A stretch of 64,000 nt of DNA from Auriscalpium vulgare (lineage: Eukaryota > Basidiomycota > Agaricomycetes > Russulales > Auriscalpiaceae), in NCBI GenBank assembly GCA_019915015.1, contig JAHBBC010000001.1, positions 992,001 through 1,056,000 on the forward strand. The letters are read 5' to 3'. The notes beneath the pieces are model-generated. The model was given only the letters and a program-made list of their open reading frames with translations, made no database searches and was not told the DNA's origin. Positions 20,721-31,866 of this stretch are shown here, piece after piece (the stretch's first letter is position 1; every line of letters starts with the position of its first letter). The translations under genes and the position numbers were made by a program.

Positions 20721-21858
20721 TCAATCCTGTAGCTCCATGCTACGAGCCCATTTCATGAACTCCAACCAATGTGTTTTGAAATCGGGGTGGAAGTCGTGGC
20801 CGTCTTCCGTAAGGATTGGAAACACGGCGGACTCGGAGCTCGGGACTTCGTCAGATTCAGGTTCGTTCTTCGCCGGGTCATGTTTATACCCCAGGCTGGG
20901 GTGTATGTCATCGAAAACAATGCCTGGGGTCTTCTCTCGGTCGAAGCAGAGAAACCTGCACCAGTGACCCACGAGGCACAGCGCCCATACACGTTGCCGT
21001 GAACTGTGCTCGCGAAATGCGAACTGAACCTGCTGGACAACTTGAGGCATCATCTCAGAGACGCGAGTCCGTGCCGCAAGCCTCTCGGCACCTGTTGAAT
21101 AGGCTGTCCTTCGTCCAAGGCTGGGGCTTGACTTCGACGACAGACACGACGGCCCTAGTCTGATCTCGCCGCCTGATGATGACGAAGTCTGCCAGGCGGT
21201 GCTTGATGTCGTCCTCGGAGATATGTCCATCATCCGTCAAAGGCTTTGAACTTGTTGACGAGTTGAGATTGTTGCGCTCCTTCCCAGTCTCGCGTGCAGA
21301 CGAACGCTCCGCGGTGAATCTGGCAGACATTTCCTCGTCCTCGTCGTAGCCTGTGCCACGAGCTTCGGAATCCGAGTCGGTGGTTTCGGCTAGTTGTTTG
21401 CGAGATCCGCCCTCGTGGTACGAGCGAATGCCTTTCTGTGCACCCTTGCCACTGACTATAGTCGCGAGTGAGTTCGTACATGCCTAAAACGAGCATTAAG
21501 AAATCAGAACGCACATACTGTGCCCCATATGTAAGTCATCTACGGCCATCCTCTCATCATCACCCTCGGGCCTGCCGGCTGACCCAGCACCATCAGAGTC
21601 ACTTTGCCATGCGTGCCTTCGCGCAAACAAAGGTGCTGGAGGGGCAACGTTGAATGACTCCGTAGCCGTACGGTACAGTCCTGTCAAGTATGAGAGGGCC
21701 AAGTTGTGGGCCTCGTACCAAGACTCCTCGCGTTCACTTTGGAGGGCATCTTCAAAGCACGTTGCCACATCGGCAACAACGTCACGGTCCGCCCTGGTCA
21801 ACCCGACCGTGTCATCCTGGGGCCACATAGCAGGTGCGTCTGGCTCTTCGTGTTCCAT
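20721..21858 (-). pseudogene. DEK3: PD-(D/E)XK-like family, frameshifted
   Basis: The start MEHEEPDAPAMW is at 21858 and exon 1 is intact. Exon 2 carries LADFVIIRRR and VVEVKPQPWTKDSLFN, then loses two bases near 21090 relative to DEK2. The following TRVSEMMPQVVQQVQFAF through MELQD is in another frame. The predicted product would end soon after the E-x-K motif. Splice sites are conserved (donor GTGCGT, acceptor TATAG). It is divergent from SDS3, which remains open. Confidence 0.75.
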
Positions 21859-22482
21859 AGTGATAGTGTGAAAAGAGGATGGCTGATACTGACTGAAGTC
21901 TGAGGGGCGAGGATGCGTGAGCCGAGGCAAAGCGCCCCATGCGATATTAAATACTTCTCACGGCAACTCGTTTAGCGCATTGTTCCCAATTCCGCGCAGG
22001 CCGGTGAGGATTGCCACCTTGAGGAAATGTTAGTTCTTGCATTCTTGCATTGTTGGAAGATCCAGCTAGTCCCGGAGATTTGCCGGAGATGCGGTCACCC
22101 GTCTGCGTCTGAGTCCCTCAGAGTCATTTCCGTGCTTTCAACTGAGACGTATGCTTCAGAATGACGAATACAGCGAGGTGGACACGACATACTGTCTTCT
22201 GCGCAGAGTCACGCACGACTGGGACAGTGTCGGGCATCGGCAAAGTTTGTCAATCAGCCGAAGGTTACCGCGAACTGTATTATGATGACTTCGTCCTGGC
22301 CTTGCAGCTTTGCAGCTTGATGACCAAGAGAACACGGAACAATGGAAAGCAGAACTATGGGAAACCAGCGTATGTACAATGTACATGGCTGGGAAGTCTG
22401 TGGCCGGAACGGGCCGTGGGCGCTTAGCACGGCTATCATAACCTTGGACACGAACCTGGTTCGTTCGTTCAGTGCCCCCGCC

Positions 22483-23217
22483 ATGAGCGACTCAGACTCT
22501 TCGACCTCCACCGTCGTTCCCACTCGCGAGCGCGGTGAGTTCCTCCCGCGGGAAGGCAAAAAGCTTGTGTACACGATCGAGGTGAGTAGCTGTGACTGCA
22601 TGCGCCACTTGCCCAATGTACTGACACTCTCCTTGTCAGGATCGAGCGTTCTTTTTCGAGCACCAACAGCCGTTGCGCGAGCTCCCGTACTACCTATATC
22701 CGCTGCCCAACTGCCCTTACCTCCCCCCTGTCCTCCATCTCGGCTGGCTATTCGACAACGACGCCATCATGCAGTACACGTTGCAGCACCTCCCGCATCT
22801 CGTCGTCAATACCTCGACTTTTCCCGGCGTACCGATGACACCAGATACGGACATGACACTCCTCAGTCTCAGCTGGATTTCGGGAATCATGCAGCACCTC
22901 GGTTTGCCTCGGCTCTCCAAGAGCACGGCCGCTGTCGTGATGATCTCAGACATCCGGAATGGCAAGGGATTCCAGTTGGGGTTTTCCCTGGGTACAAATC
23001 ACAAAGGCGTCATAGCCGAGGAACACCGTTCGAAATTGCGCGACTTCTTTGCCCAAGGCCAGCCAGAGAAGTGGTTCTTGGACTGGTGTGACTGGCAGTG
23101 GGTCCGTCGCGGTCGAGCTCGTCAAACAGGTTTGCAGTACCATGTTTATTCCATTGCGCCGTTCACTCATGCGCGTCTTCAGTTCTCAAACCGCGCATTC
23201 AAGAATCACGGGCGTGA
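22483..23217 (+). CDS. SDS3: SDSDSS-family protein, 207 aa
   Basis: Join(22483..22581,22640..23129,23183..23217), open. Changes from SDS1 include the loop TSTFPGVPMTPDTDM, ISGIMQHLGLPRLSKSTAAV and WFLDWCDWQWVRRGRARQTG. The invariant GFSLGTNHKGVIAEEH is retained. Its partner DEK3 is broken, so this is the one locus where the pair is not complete. Confidence 0.72.
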
Positions 23218-23559
23218 ACGACGCGCTCGTGACTCGACCGACCCCCGATACGCATCATTCGCTTTGTGTATTCTTATCGCTTTGCATCATCCCTCCCGCC
23301 CTGTCGCTATGTTCTAGAAGTGTATCAAATAATCCTCATGAATGCCAGTATACAGTTTGTGGCATACCCTGGGTTCAAGGCAGGTCATCGCTCGTCATGC
23401 GGTGTTGATTCAAGCGTCAAGGGCTGCCATCGCCTCCGTTTGCTCTGGTTTATGCTTTCCCCCCTCCGAGCCTCTCTTTCGCTTCACTGTACATGGCTTT
23501 GCTGCCTCGCCCCCGCCATTTCGCCCCAACTTCTGCAAGGGTTCGCATTTTTTCTGCAT

Positions 23560-23765
23560 CGTGACTTCAAGAAGGACTTCGCACGCCGCGCGGTCAAATG
23601 CCGCGTCGCGGAGGCATTGAAGAGCGGGCAGCTGAGCGGTCCCGCACTAATGTGAATGGAGTGAAGTGTATGAGGTATGTCGGGGAATTACCTCAGCGGG
23701 AAGGCACAGCAGCCCTGGAACGTCATTATCGGCGCGAGGGGGTACGAGACGAAAGCTTGTGAGTC
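23560..23765 (+). pseudogene. Short formate dehydrogenase remnant of unit 3
   Basis: Only fragments such as [18 protein letters not shown] and a degraded WNVIIGARGYETKAC remain, with internal deletions. Upstream 23340-23560 keeps the shared intergenic YPGFKAGHR-coding sequence and then unrelated DNA. Confidence 0.6.
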
Positions 23766-23780
23766 TCTTCCTCCTGTTCT

Positions 23781-24226
23781 GCGATCGAGGCACTGATATT
23801 GTTCAGCAGACATAGAGGAACGTCGCTCGTGCAATGGTATTGAATGTCAAGTTGTACGAGTAGTAGTATCATGGCCGTATCCAGATCAACGTGCGCCTAA
23901 GAGCGTTATGCAGGATAGTCGCCGCCTATCTCAGTATCTCCCTGAAGGGAGCTCTTTGAGCAGGAGCTTCGACGTCTGTCGTTACAGCAGGTTGTGCTTG
24001 GGGCTGTCGCACTGGCACAGCGCGAAGAAATGAAGCAAGGCTCAAAACAGTCTGATGAATAAACGCCGTTAACGCAAGGTCTTAGGTGGCGAGCACGCAG
24101 CGTGAGGGTACGCACTGCAAAGAGCAGGTAGGCTAAAGTGGGGAACGTGCCCACAAAATCTACTCGGACACAACGTCAGCATCCTAGTATTGTCCAGGAA
24201 TTTGTCCTACGAACCAATGATTGCAC
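23781..24226. other. No gene seen
   Basis: AT-balanced intergenic sequence. No ORF with recognisable similarity and no repeats noted. Confidence 0.5.
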
Positions 24227-25534
24227 CTAGATTGAAGGGACACGTAAGCCTTCACCCACTGTAATAGTACGTGCATTCATTGACGCACCAAATGCTGCTG
24301 GAGCACCAGGCATGGAAGAGCGGAGTGATGTGAATGCAAAAAGCGTTGCAATGGGCACCACCAATATCGCCGAGTCCGTCTTGTAGCCAAAGAGCACGGC
24401 CCTGATTGAGATGGCCACAAGCATGAGATCAATGATCCCTGAAGAGTCAAGACGAATGTCATTACTCAAAAAACGTGAACTACGCGGCAGGAACTCACAC
24501 ATCGCTATGATAATTGACATCACGTAGGCCTTGACAAGGACGCCCCTTGTGATACTCAGAGAAAATCCGGTGAGACCGTTCGCGATGTAATTGTCGATGT
24601 CGTCAGATGAGAGCGTCATTCCTGATACTTTGAAACCACTGAGTTGCAGCATGTTACTTCAAGCACCACCTGATGGCAAAGTATAATCACTCACAACGCG
24701 ACACCCATCGTCAGGTCGATAGACAATGCCACATGTTTGTTCGTCCCGTTCTCTATGCCGAACATAAAAATTTCTGTGTAGTACCTGTCGGGATCCCCAC
24801 CTTCAGCAGGCGACTACATAATCAGACCTATTGAGGCTCACAGATCGAATGGGTAATTCTCCACGGTTGATCTCAGATCGTAATCGGCGTTGAATATCAG
24901 CATCTGCGTGCGGAAAATCGCCTCGCTGGATGGGTAGATCTCCGACGCGCTGGCATTGAACTGGAAGATGGGCTGCATTGCCACGTTGTTCGATGCGACC
25001 ACCGAAGGATCCGAGGGCATATTACCTCCTCCCGCGGGGAAGAGTAGATTTATGTATATAGCTTATTAGACAGGACGTTCTAAGTTTGGATGAGAGAGGT
25101 GCTCACGGATCGATGAAGATATTGACGGGAGCGCACTCCGCGAGACCTTCGGGACTCTTCGTCTCCATGGACGTCCAGTTGGTGGTGCACGTATCCGACA
25201 ATACGACCCAATCTATGGTCAGCACGCGCCCAATAGGATCCGCGGCGACCAGCGCCAGCTCGAGACCCAGCGTTCGTCCCGGGAATCCTGCCGCGCGTGG
25301 CATGTTCGCGAGATCTGGAGTGCGCAGGAGTAGGCCGATCCATATCCCAGCGAATATGGTCACGTAGAAGAAGATGAGGCATGCGACGACCCAGCGCGAG
25401 CGGAACAGGCGCGCGATTAGGTTCCAGGCCGCGTGGGCACACGAGGATATGACACCTGGCCTCGGAGGAGCGCCGTGGCGTAGCGGGTGGGGGATTCGAG
25501 TGTTGAGGGGACGAAGGGGGAAGGTAGGGGTCAT
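24227..25534 (-). CDS. DUF4436 domain membrane protein
   Basis: Multi-exon minus-strand gene. Exon 1 (25534 to about 25107) has a cytosolic N-terminus, a membrane helix WVVACLIFFYVTIFAGIWIGLLL, and extracytoplasmic GRVLTIDWVVLSDTC through VNIFIDP. Later exons give NMPSDPSVVASNNVA, FQFNASASEIYPSSEA, YDLRSTVENYPFDL, then YYTEIFMFGIENG, VSGMTLSSDD, SITRGVLVKAYVM, and a C-terminal pair of membrane segments ending ATLFAFTSLRSSMPGAP. The YPFD motif, the VKAYVM segment and the LRxSMPGAP end are characteristic of fungal DUF4436 proteins, whose function is unknown. I could not find a phase-consistent junction between exon 1 and exon 2 near 25106-25045, so exon borders are provisional and one lesion is possible. 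Confidence 0.7.
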
Positions 25535-25749
25535 GCAAAGTGGGGTGACTGTTGACGGTTGGCCCGGGGTATGAGGAATGTTAGACTCCCAGACATGACT
25601 TGCGCTATACTTATTCGATGCCGCCACTGCTACTCATTCCGTTTGACAGTAGATCTAAACCGGAAGGTCGCACAGGGTTGCGTCACAGTCTGCGCATGGG
25701 CTGTGCAGATGGACCTGTGGCGTTCAACGCAAACACCTATCGAAGTGGA

Positions 25750-25900
25750 CTCCGACTCTCTGAGCGTGATAAGGAGCATCTGTCGAGATCTAGGAGCCTA
25801 GGTTTTGAATCGAAGAGAACTGACGTACTGTCATTCAGAACCAACATGCATGCCGCTTCTGTTATGTGGTGGCACAGAGTGAAGTACATAGTCGAGTCCG
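25750..25900. repeat. Diverged stray copy of the FDH-upstream spacer
   Basis: AGCATCTGTCGAG, CCTAGGTT, GAACTGACGTACTGTCATTC and GTTATGTGGTGGCA occur in the same order as at about 4415-4510 and 19373-19455. It marks the edge of the duplicated region beyond unit 3. Confidence 0.55.
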
Positions 25901-26289
25901 CGCGGAAGGCAGAGGACGGTATGAGTCAGAGCGCTTAGGTCAGACCGAACACGATCACCTGCCGCAGCAGTTTGAAGACGTTATATGCTAGCTCATAGCG
26001 ACGGAAGCACAGATGATGTAGTAGGAAAATAGCAAATATACAGATACAGACAATGAGTCACGTACACAGGACAACAGTAGCATTCATACATTTTATGGAA
26101 GAGAGCAGCCAGGACATGCAGGACATGCGAAAAGTAATTAAAAAAAAACAGATAACGATGAGCCCCAGCTTCGCGAGTCCGCCATAGCACATAAAGCCCC
26201 AGATCCCGCAGACCACGAGTAGAATCGTCCACCGCCGACCAGGCAAGTTGGGCCGCAAGCCCTGCCGACGATGGAGTTAAACAACCCGG

Positions 26290-26662
26290 AGTCTTCCCAG
26301 CGCGACGCTCCGTGCCCTCGTCAGTCTCTGCGGTACTAACCCAACCTCGCAAGCAGCCAAGATCAGCCCGTACAAAGACACCAGAGCGCACATTGCGTCC
26401 CGAAGGGTACCAATCAGCCTCCCAGCGCGACGCTCCGTTCCCTCGTCAGTCTCCGCGGTACTAACCCAGCCTCGCAAGCAGCCGAGATCAGCCCGTACGA
26501 AGACACCGGAGTGCACATCGCGCCCCGAAGAGTACCAATCAGCCTCACAGCGTGACGCTCCATGCCCTCGTCAGTCTCCGCGGTACTAACCCAGCCTCGC
26601 AAGCAGCCGAGATCAGCCCGTACGAAGACACCGGAGTGCACATCGCGCCCCGAAAGGTACCA
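26290..26662. repeat. 137-bp minisatellite, about 2.7 copies
   Basis: Three direct repeats contain CGACGCTCC, CCTCGTCAGTCTC, GCGGTACTAACCCA, CAAGCAGCC and AGATCAGCCCGTAC; positions are offset by 137 bp. Copies 2 and 3 are closest. Further degenerate CCCGTACGAAG motifs continue to about 26980. Confidence 0.85.
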
Positions 26663-27577
26663 CCCATCAAAGATTCACCGCGGTGCTCAGGCAGCGCCCA
26701 GCCTACCTGAGTTCACCACCGATCTGCGAGAACAGCCTCAGCCCGCGACTGCTCGCCGCCCACGCGCGCATCACCATCAGTCCGGAAACGCCACCGGACA
26801 GAACACGCTGAGCATCCCACAGGCTCGTCAGCCGCCTTCCCAGCGCACCCCTTGCAGCCGCCGCCGCCGGTTTGCGCCAGGTCGGGAGACCGAGTCGCCT
26901 CCATATGACTCTCGTGCCTGCCTCAACGCCCGCAGTACGAGCTCCCGCCGCGAACCAGCTAAGCTCGCCCGTACGAAGGCGTCAGAAACGCACGGAGCCA
27001 CAGCCCATATGCCCCCGTGCCCACCTGTCCCCTAGCCGTCTCACAACTACGCGGGCAGACACGAAGTCCAACCCATGCAGCGATCCACAGCCCGAAGAGC
27101 CTGCCCCTCCATGACCCCCGTCACGCCTTCACCGACCCTCGACGACGACTGATGCCAGACCAGTCACCGACCAGGATCTCAGGCGCACTGAGCCCGCCCT
27201 CCCCCACCCCGAGCGTGCGTCACCGTGGCATCACCCCAGACTAGCGTTGCCGCCAGCCCAGTCAACCACGGCGCCGAAGACCCGCGGCGCCATCCCCATG
27301 GCCCCCGCGCGCCGTCAGCCTCCGCACTTTCCAGCCCGGCTGCGGCACCAGCCAAACCAGTCCGCGCGTCAGCATGAGAGCGCGCTGAACCCCCCTTACA
27401 TGCGCACCTCAACCTCAACCTCGTCCTTCAGCACTCCCTCCGGGGTTCCCTGACGCCCAGATCCAACCGGTCCGCGACACGGAGCCAGTCGCCTGAAGGC
27501 AGCCTAGAACCGACCCCAACCCCGCGCGTGGCCTGTCTCCTCCCCACCCCCCTCATCCGACCGTGCCGCGTCGCGGC
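26663..27577. other. Low-complexity Pro/Arg-coding stretch, no gene assigned
   Basis: C-rich on the plus strand with many short overlapping ORFs rich in Pro, Arg and Ser on both strands. None has recognisable motifs or consistent splice structure, so none is called. Confidence 0.5.
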
Positions 27578-28472
27578 TCAGTCAGACCAGGAGAACGCGT
27601 CCCAGATACCGAGGCCCTTGTTGCCCCGGCGTCCCTTGAGCGAAGAGGACTTAATGATGCGCTCGCAGGGCGCACGCCCGACGAGTGAGTGGCCGCTCCC
27701 GATGCCGGCCATGTTGACGAGCACGTTATCCGGGCGGACGGTCGACAGGGAGTCCACCTCGTCGTCTGAATCGCTCGCGTAGAGGCTATCGCTGTCTGTA
27801 TCTGGAATCAGGGCAGGGAGTTGTCGGATGGTGGGTGCAGGCGACGGCTCTTCGTGGCGATATCGGGGTAGGAAAGACGGGAACATGCGGCGCACGGGCG
27901 GCCGCCGCATCGGGTACTTGGGGGCATCGGTGAGAGCGTCGAGGACCGCGTCGTCCGTCGGACGAATAGGGAAGCGGGCGGTCTCAGAGACGACACTCTT
28001 CCCAGCCCGCCGGGCTGCCTCATGGACGTCGAGGTGGCCGGTGACGTCGCTATCGGAGATCTTCACGACCTTCTTGGGTTGCAAGACTGATCGGGGGACG
28101 TGGACCGATCGCCCGTAGGTATCATAGGTCGGAAGTTCTGGGGAATCGATGACGACGCGGGGGACGGGAATCTGAACGACGGGCGCCGTCGTGCGCTGCT
28201 GGCGGTAGGAGAGCACTTCGTCTATCTCGAGTCGTCAGCTCCGAAAGAGAGGAAAGATGCGAGCGGCACTTACAGATGGCACGGCGACCCGCCCACTTCA
28301 CACGGCTTCGAGCACTCTTCTGCGAAACCTGCAGATCTTGCAGGCCTATACGCAACCTAGTGCGCATGGCCTCGGAGTCGGGAAGGACCCAGGAAGGCTT
28401 CGGGGTGATGATTGACTGGCCGACAAGTGCAGGAGAAGCTGACGAGAACTGGGAAAGAGGGTTTGCGAGCAT
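27578..28472 (-). CDS. Hypothetical protein, 280 aa, largely disordered
   Basis: Complement(28274..28472, 27578..28221); a GTAAGT donor and GATAG acceptor join in phase. The start MLANPLSQFSSASPALVG is at 28472, followed by a basic helix RTRLRIGLQDLQVSQKSARSR. Exon 2 is Pro/Val-rich (VVQIPVPRVVIDSPELPTYD), then carries an acidic DTDSDSLYASDSDDEVDS run and a more conserved-looking C-terminus NVLVNMAGIGSGHSLVG and GNKGLGIWDAFSWSD. The Ser/Asp stretch could be phosphorylated, but nothing specific supports that. I do not recognise the protein; a basidiomycete-specific gene is likely. Confidence 0.55.
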
Positions 28473-28817
28473 GATGAAATGTGTGTATGGTATAGTGATG
28501 ATGGGGTGAAAAAGGAGAGCGGATGAAGAGAACGCACCCAGGTGGCCGATTCTTATGCAGCGTATACTAGACCGGCCTGCATTATGAAACCGCCTTGGGG
28601 TGCTTGATTGGCGCAATCGGACTCCAGTCTCTCGAGCCTATTTGTATCCTCACCCTGTAATTTTCAGCGCGCGAACGACAGTCAGTGGGTGTGGAACAAT
28701 GCCACAAGCATTTAAGCAAATGAAGGGTCGGGATGGATGGGGGACGGCCTCCGAGCAAGTCGTCGGCCGGGTTTTCAAGTCGTGCCGGACAGTCAATTGA
28801 CGACTAGCAGTTTCAAA

Positions 28818-29075
28818 TTAGATTTCGGCAATGCCGTCCGCCTGGTGCGCTTTTGAACTGCCGCGACTAAAATACAAACGCGCATGAGTGGACGACGTGG
28901 TAGAGAACGTCTGAGACCGCGCACCTGCATAGCAACCTCCACGGCGACGGGCGCCCACCGCCAGACATAGCAGTCCAAGTCTCCAAGAACCACTTCTCCG
29001 GCGGGCCTTGGGCGAATGAGTCGCGCAATTTCGCACTGGAATGACGGTGGAGGTTAAAGAATCTGTGTCGCTCAC
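28818..29075 (-). pseudogene. SDS-family fragment with internal deletion
   Basis: Starts with GTG in place of ATG, then SDTDSLTSTVIP joins directly to the late core SAKLRDSFAQGPPEKWFLE (other frame), a segment that is about 400 bp further on in complete copies. The last intron and a short basic tail are still visible. Start lost and core deleted. Confidence 0.7.
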
Positions 29076-29329
29076 TGCGGACGGACGTAAAGCTTCGAGC
29101 AGACCATGCCACGCCGCTATAAGTAGTCTGGACGACTCTCGATGATCAAAGGCAATGGTTACCAGGACGCGACAGACAGATCGGATAGACACTCTTGGAA
29201 AGGGTGAACCGGAGTCCACGTCAACGGTCAGATTGAAGAGTGGCGGAAGGGTATCATGCGCGGCCACGTTAGCGCGCGTCCTCAGGCTGTGCTCCTTTCT
29301 TCCTGCAACTATGCATATGTCCATCACAC

Positions 29330-30231
29330 GTCCGAGCCTGCAAAGTTATCCTCTCAGATTCCTCTACATCGTGCATGTCGTCGGAAGCAACACTCCCAAG
29401 TGCAAATCTACTCATACTGTCCTTTGATATATGCCGACACGCATCGTCTATAACTCTGGGCCTGCTCCGCTGATTCAGTCCTTTTCTTCCTCGGCGACCG
29501 TGACGCTCTCTATGTTGTCCGCCCCTTGTTCATCGCATTTGCTCTCCGCTTCCTGCTCGTCCATCCCACCACCTCCAATTGCATCATGCTCCCAATCTGC
29601 TTCCGCGCACCCTCCTGCCATGTCCGACAAGGCCCCCTGCTTCACGAGTTTCATCAAACACGTCGTTCGCTTTCCATGCTTTAGGCGACTGCTCTGTTTC
29701 CCGCAAAAGCGGCATGCGTTGGAGTGCGTCTTTCGTTCGAAACGAGTGCTGGCTCGTGTCTTTCGCGATTTCGCGATGCTGAGCTCGCGCTGAGCTGCTC
29801 GGGAGAATTTTGGCGGCAGGGATGCGAGAGTGTCGGGCATGTCTGCGGAGGGAGTGGCTGGATAGGTTCGCGATGAGAACTGTGTGCGATGAGGAGGATG
29901 GAGAGGAGAGACATGGTCCGTCGTCTTTTATTGTGTCCTATTCCATATCTCTCTCTCAACCACACCTTTACAGCTGGTGGCTGCCACGCGTGAAGGTGTT
30001 GTGCGTTTGTTCTCCCTTTCACTCCCCGACGAGCATCAAACTCCGGTTACCCGCGAAAGGGTGACATGGTTCAAGTCTTTGTCTGTTTGTGTTCCTTTCT
30101 CATCGTATGTTTAGGACATCTTACCCTCGCAAGCCACAATGCGTTGAATGTACTGTCCGCGGCAGCTTTCCAAAAAAGGTCGAGCGCGCTGCATATGTGT
30201 TGCCTGAAATTGTCTTACTCATATCATATAA
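29330..30231. other. No confident gene; one weak minus-strand ORF
   Basis: A 121-codon minus-strand ORF (29475-29840) contains CRFCGKQSSRLKHGKRTTC, loosely like a zinc ribbon, and an acidic C-terminus, but it overlaps an equally long ORF on the other strand and has no splice context. Left uncalled. Confidence 0.3.
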
Positions 30232-31866
30232 TCATAGCATAGGCGGGTACTGTCGGTGTCGAATGTATACCTCCCCAACTTGCTCAATGGACGGACTCCG
30301 TTTCATAAGTAGAAGGCCTGGCACAGTGTCCTCTGCCGGCATCGTGGGGATGGGAGACTCTCGCTTGATGAGTGATATTTCGTTCAGATCGATCGAGGTC
30401 TGCGATGGCGATGGGTCCACCAATCTGGGACGTTTCCTGGAATACGAGTTGCGGACTTCTTCCACAAGGGCCCGCAGATTCTCCTCGAAGATGCGCGTCT
30501 CGTTTTCTAGGCTGTTCGGCCACACGGTCTGCGGCTGTGACGGTCCCGGTGCGAGGAGAGATGTTTGTGCTGGCACGGCCACAGCCCGTTTTCGCTTCTT
30601 CTCGATTTGTCTCTGCTCTTTCGCAGCCCCTTCTTCCGCAGCGATCACTGGTGTCCTTGGCGGTAGCGCCTGCTTGGTAGCCTTGGTAGCCTGCTTGGTA
30701 GCCTGCTTGGTAGCCTGCTCGGTAGCCTGCTTGGTAGCCTTCTTGGTAGCCTTGGTAGGCTGCGGCTGCGGGCCTGTCAAGGGAGACACAAATCTGTACT
30801 GAAAAGGCTGCTCCGGAGGTCGGTGTCGCGCAGGAGCCGAGCTGGGGCCCGTTTCTGGAGGTACAGAAACGGCCTCAACAGGTTTACAGGTCGGCGTCGA
30901 GTCTGCCTGCTCTCGCGCTGGCGTTGTGCTCCTTGCTTCGGGTTCGGGAGACGAGGATTCTATTCTTATCACATTCCCTGCGGTCCTCATCGTCAATTTC
31001 ACTCGCTAAACCTCAGGCTGGGCGTCTCACTTCTCTTTTTCTTGAACTGTCCCTTCACTACGTCTGGCTCCGCCGCCTCGCGCTGCGCCGCCGTTCGAAG
31101 TTGGCGGATCGCCGGGGTTGTGCTGCAGTCACTGCTGCTTGCTTCGGGAGACGAGGATTCTATTCTTCTCACATTCTCTGCGGTCCTCATCGTCAGCTTC
31201 ACTCGCTAAACCTCAGGCTGGGCGTCTCACTTCTTTTTTTCTTTATCTGTCCCTTCACTACGTCTCGCTCCGCCGCCTCGCGCTGCGCCGCCGTTTGTTT
31301 GTAGCTCACCGGGGCTGTGCTGCAGTCACTGCTGCTTGCTTCGGGAGACGAGGATCCTAGTCTTCTCGCAATCCCTGTAGTACCCATCGTCAGCTTCACT
31401 CACTAAACCTCAGACTGGGCGTCTCACTTCTTTTCTCCTCTACCTGTCCCTTCAATACGTCTGGCTCCGCCGTCTCGCGCTGCGCCGCCGCTCGTTTGCG
31501 GCTCGTCTTCATATCACCGTGCCTCTTCTGCCAGAAATCGCACTTTTTCTCGTGGCGTTGCAGCCCGTCGTGTCTCTTGTATTTCCTTGGGCAACCTGGG
31601 ACGCAGGGGTGGACGCCGCCGCCGAGATGCTTGCTTAATATGTGCCTTCTCACGTCCTGCCACCGGTTGAGTCTCTGAGCACATTTCGCATTGTCGGTGG
31701 CGATTAGAGGGTGCAACCATTGGTGAATGTTGTGTTTTGAGCTGCGATAATGAATGGGGCGAAATTTAGGGGCTTGAAGCGTGCGGGGGGAGTAATGATG
31801 TCGCTGGAGCGTTGTTGTGTTACTGAGGCGATTTTTATAGGTGATCTGGTATGTGACGCCACACAA
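30232..31866 (-). CDS. C2H2 zinc-finger-like protein with internal tandem duplications (structure provisional)
   Basis: The 5' part (31866 to about 31400) encodes HPCVPGCPRKYKRHDGLQRH followed by EKKC, a C2H2-type finger, preceded by a degenerate finger RWQDVRRHILSKH. Then come near-identical segments of about 200 bp, each encoding SSPEASSSDCSTTP and QREAAEPDVVKGQ and ending KKRSETPSLRFSE before a stop. The last part (31002-30232) continues SSSPEPEARSTTP, an (ATKQ)n run, a basic EKKRKRAVAVP and the acidic-hydrophobic tail SLIKRESPIPTMPAEDT. Treating each TTTAGCGAGTGAAG...GAGAAG as a very short intron would fuse the segments in frame. Otherwise the gene is split by stops. A transcription-factor role is suggested only by the finger. 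Confidence 0.45.
30660..30765. repeat. 12-bp coding minisatellite encoding (ATKQ)n
   Basis: TGCTTGGTAGCC and close variants repeat about eight times, including CTTGGTAGCC contractions. Read on the minus strand they give KATKQATKQATEQATKQ. Confidence 0.85.
30999..31490. repeat. Tandem repeats of about 200 bp inside the zinc-finger gene
   Basis: CTAAACCTCAGACTGGGCGT-type starts occur at about 31008, 31208 and 31405 (the last two C/T variants), each followed by a Phe/Leu-coding plus strand and the TGCGCCGCCG block. The copies differ by scattered substitutions. Confidence 0.8.

Larger units (their letters stand above)
20520..23780. repeat. Third DEK/SDS unit, diverged
   Basis: Begins with the shared GAATATTTGTGCGGAATATA (compare about 1577 and 16515) and repeats the order DEK, SDS and a formate dehydrogenase remnant, without SRP68 or GET3. 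More diverged than units 1 and 2, hence an older duplicate. Confidence 0.8.

Noticed and set aside
26290..26662. CRISPR-like array
   Set aside because: The repeats are adjacent 137-bp tandem copies without unique spacers, and the organism is a fungus.
26663..27500. Several Pro/Arg-rich ORFs of 60-157 codons on both strands
   Set aside because: Overlapping, no motifs and no splice structure; expected from GC-rich repeat-like DNA.
28600..28660. tRNA-like string TTGGCGCAATCGG followed by ACTCCAG
   Set aside because: No acceptor stem, T-arm or B box can be completed; at best a decayed fragment. No convincing tRNA was found anywhere in the window.
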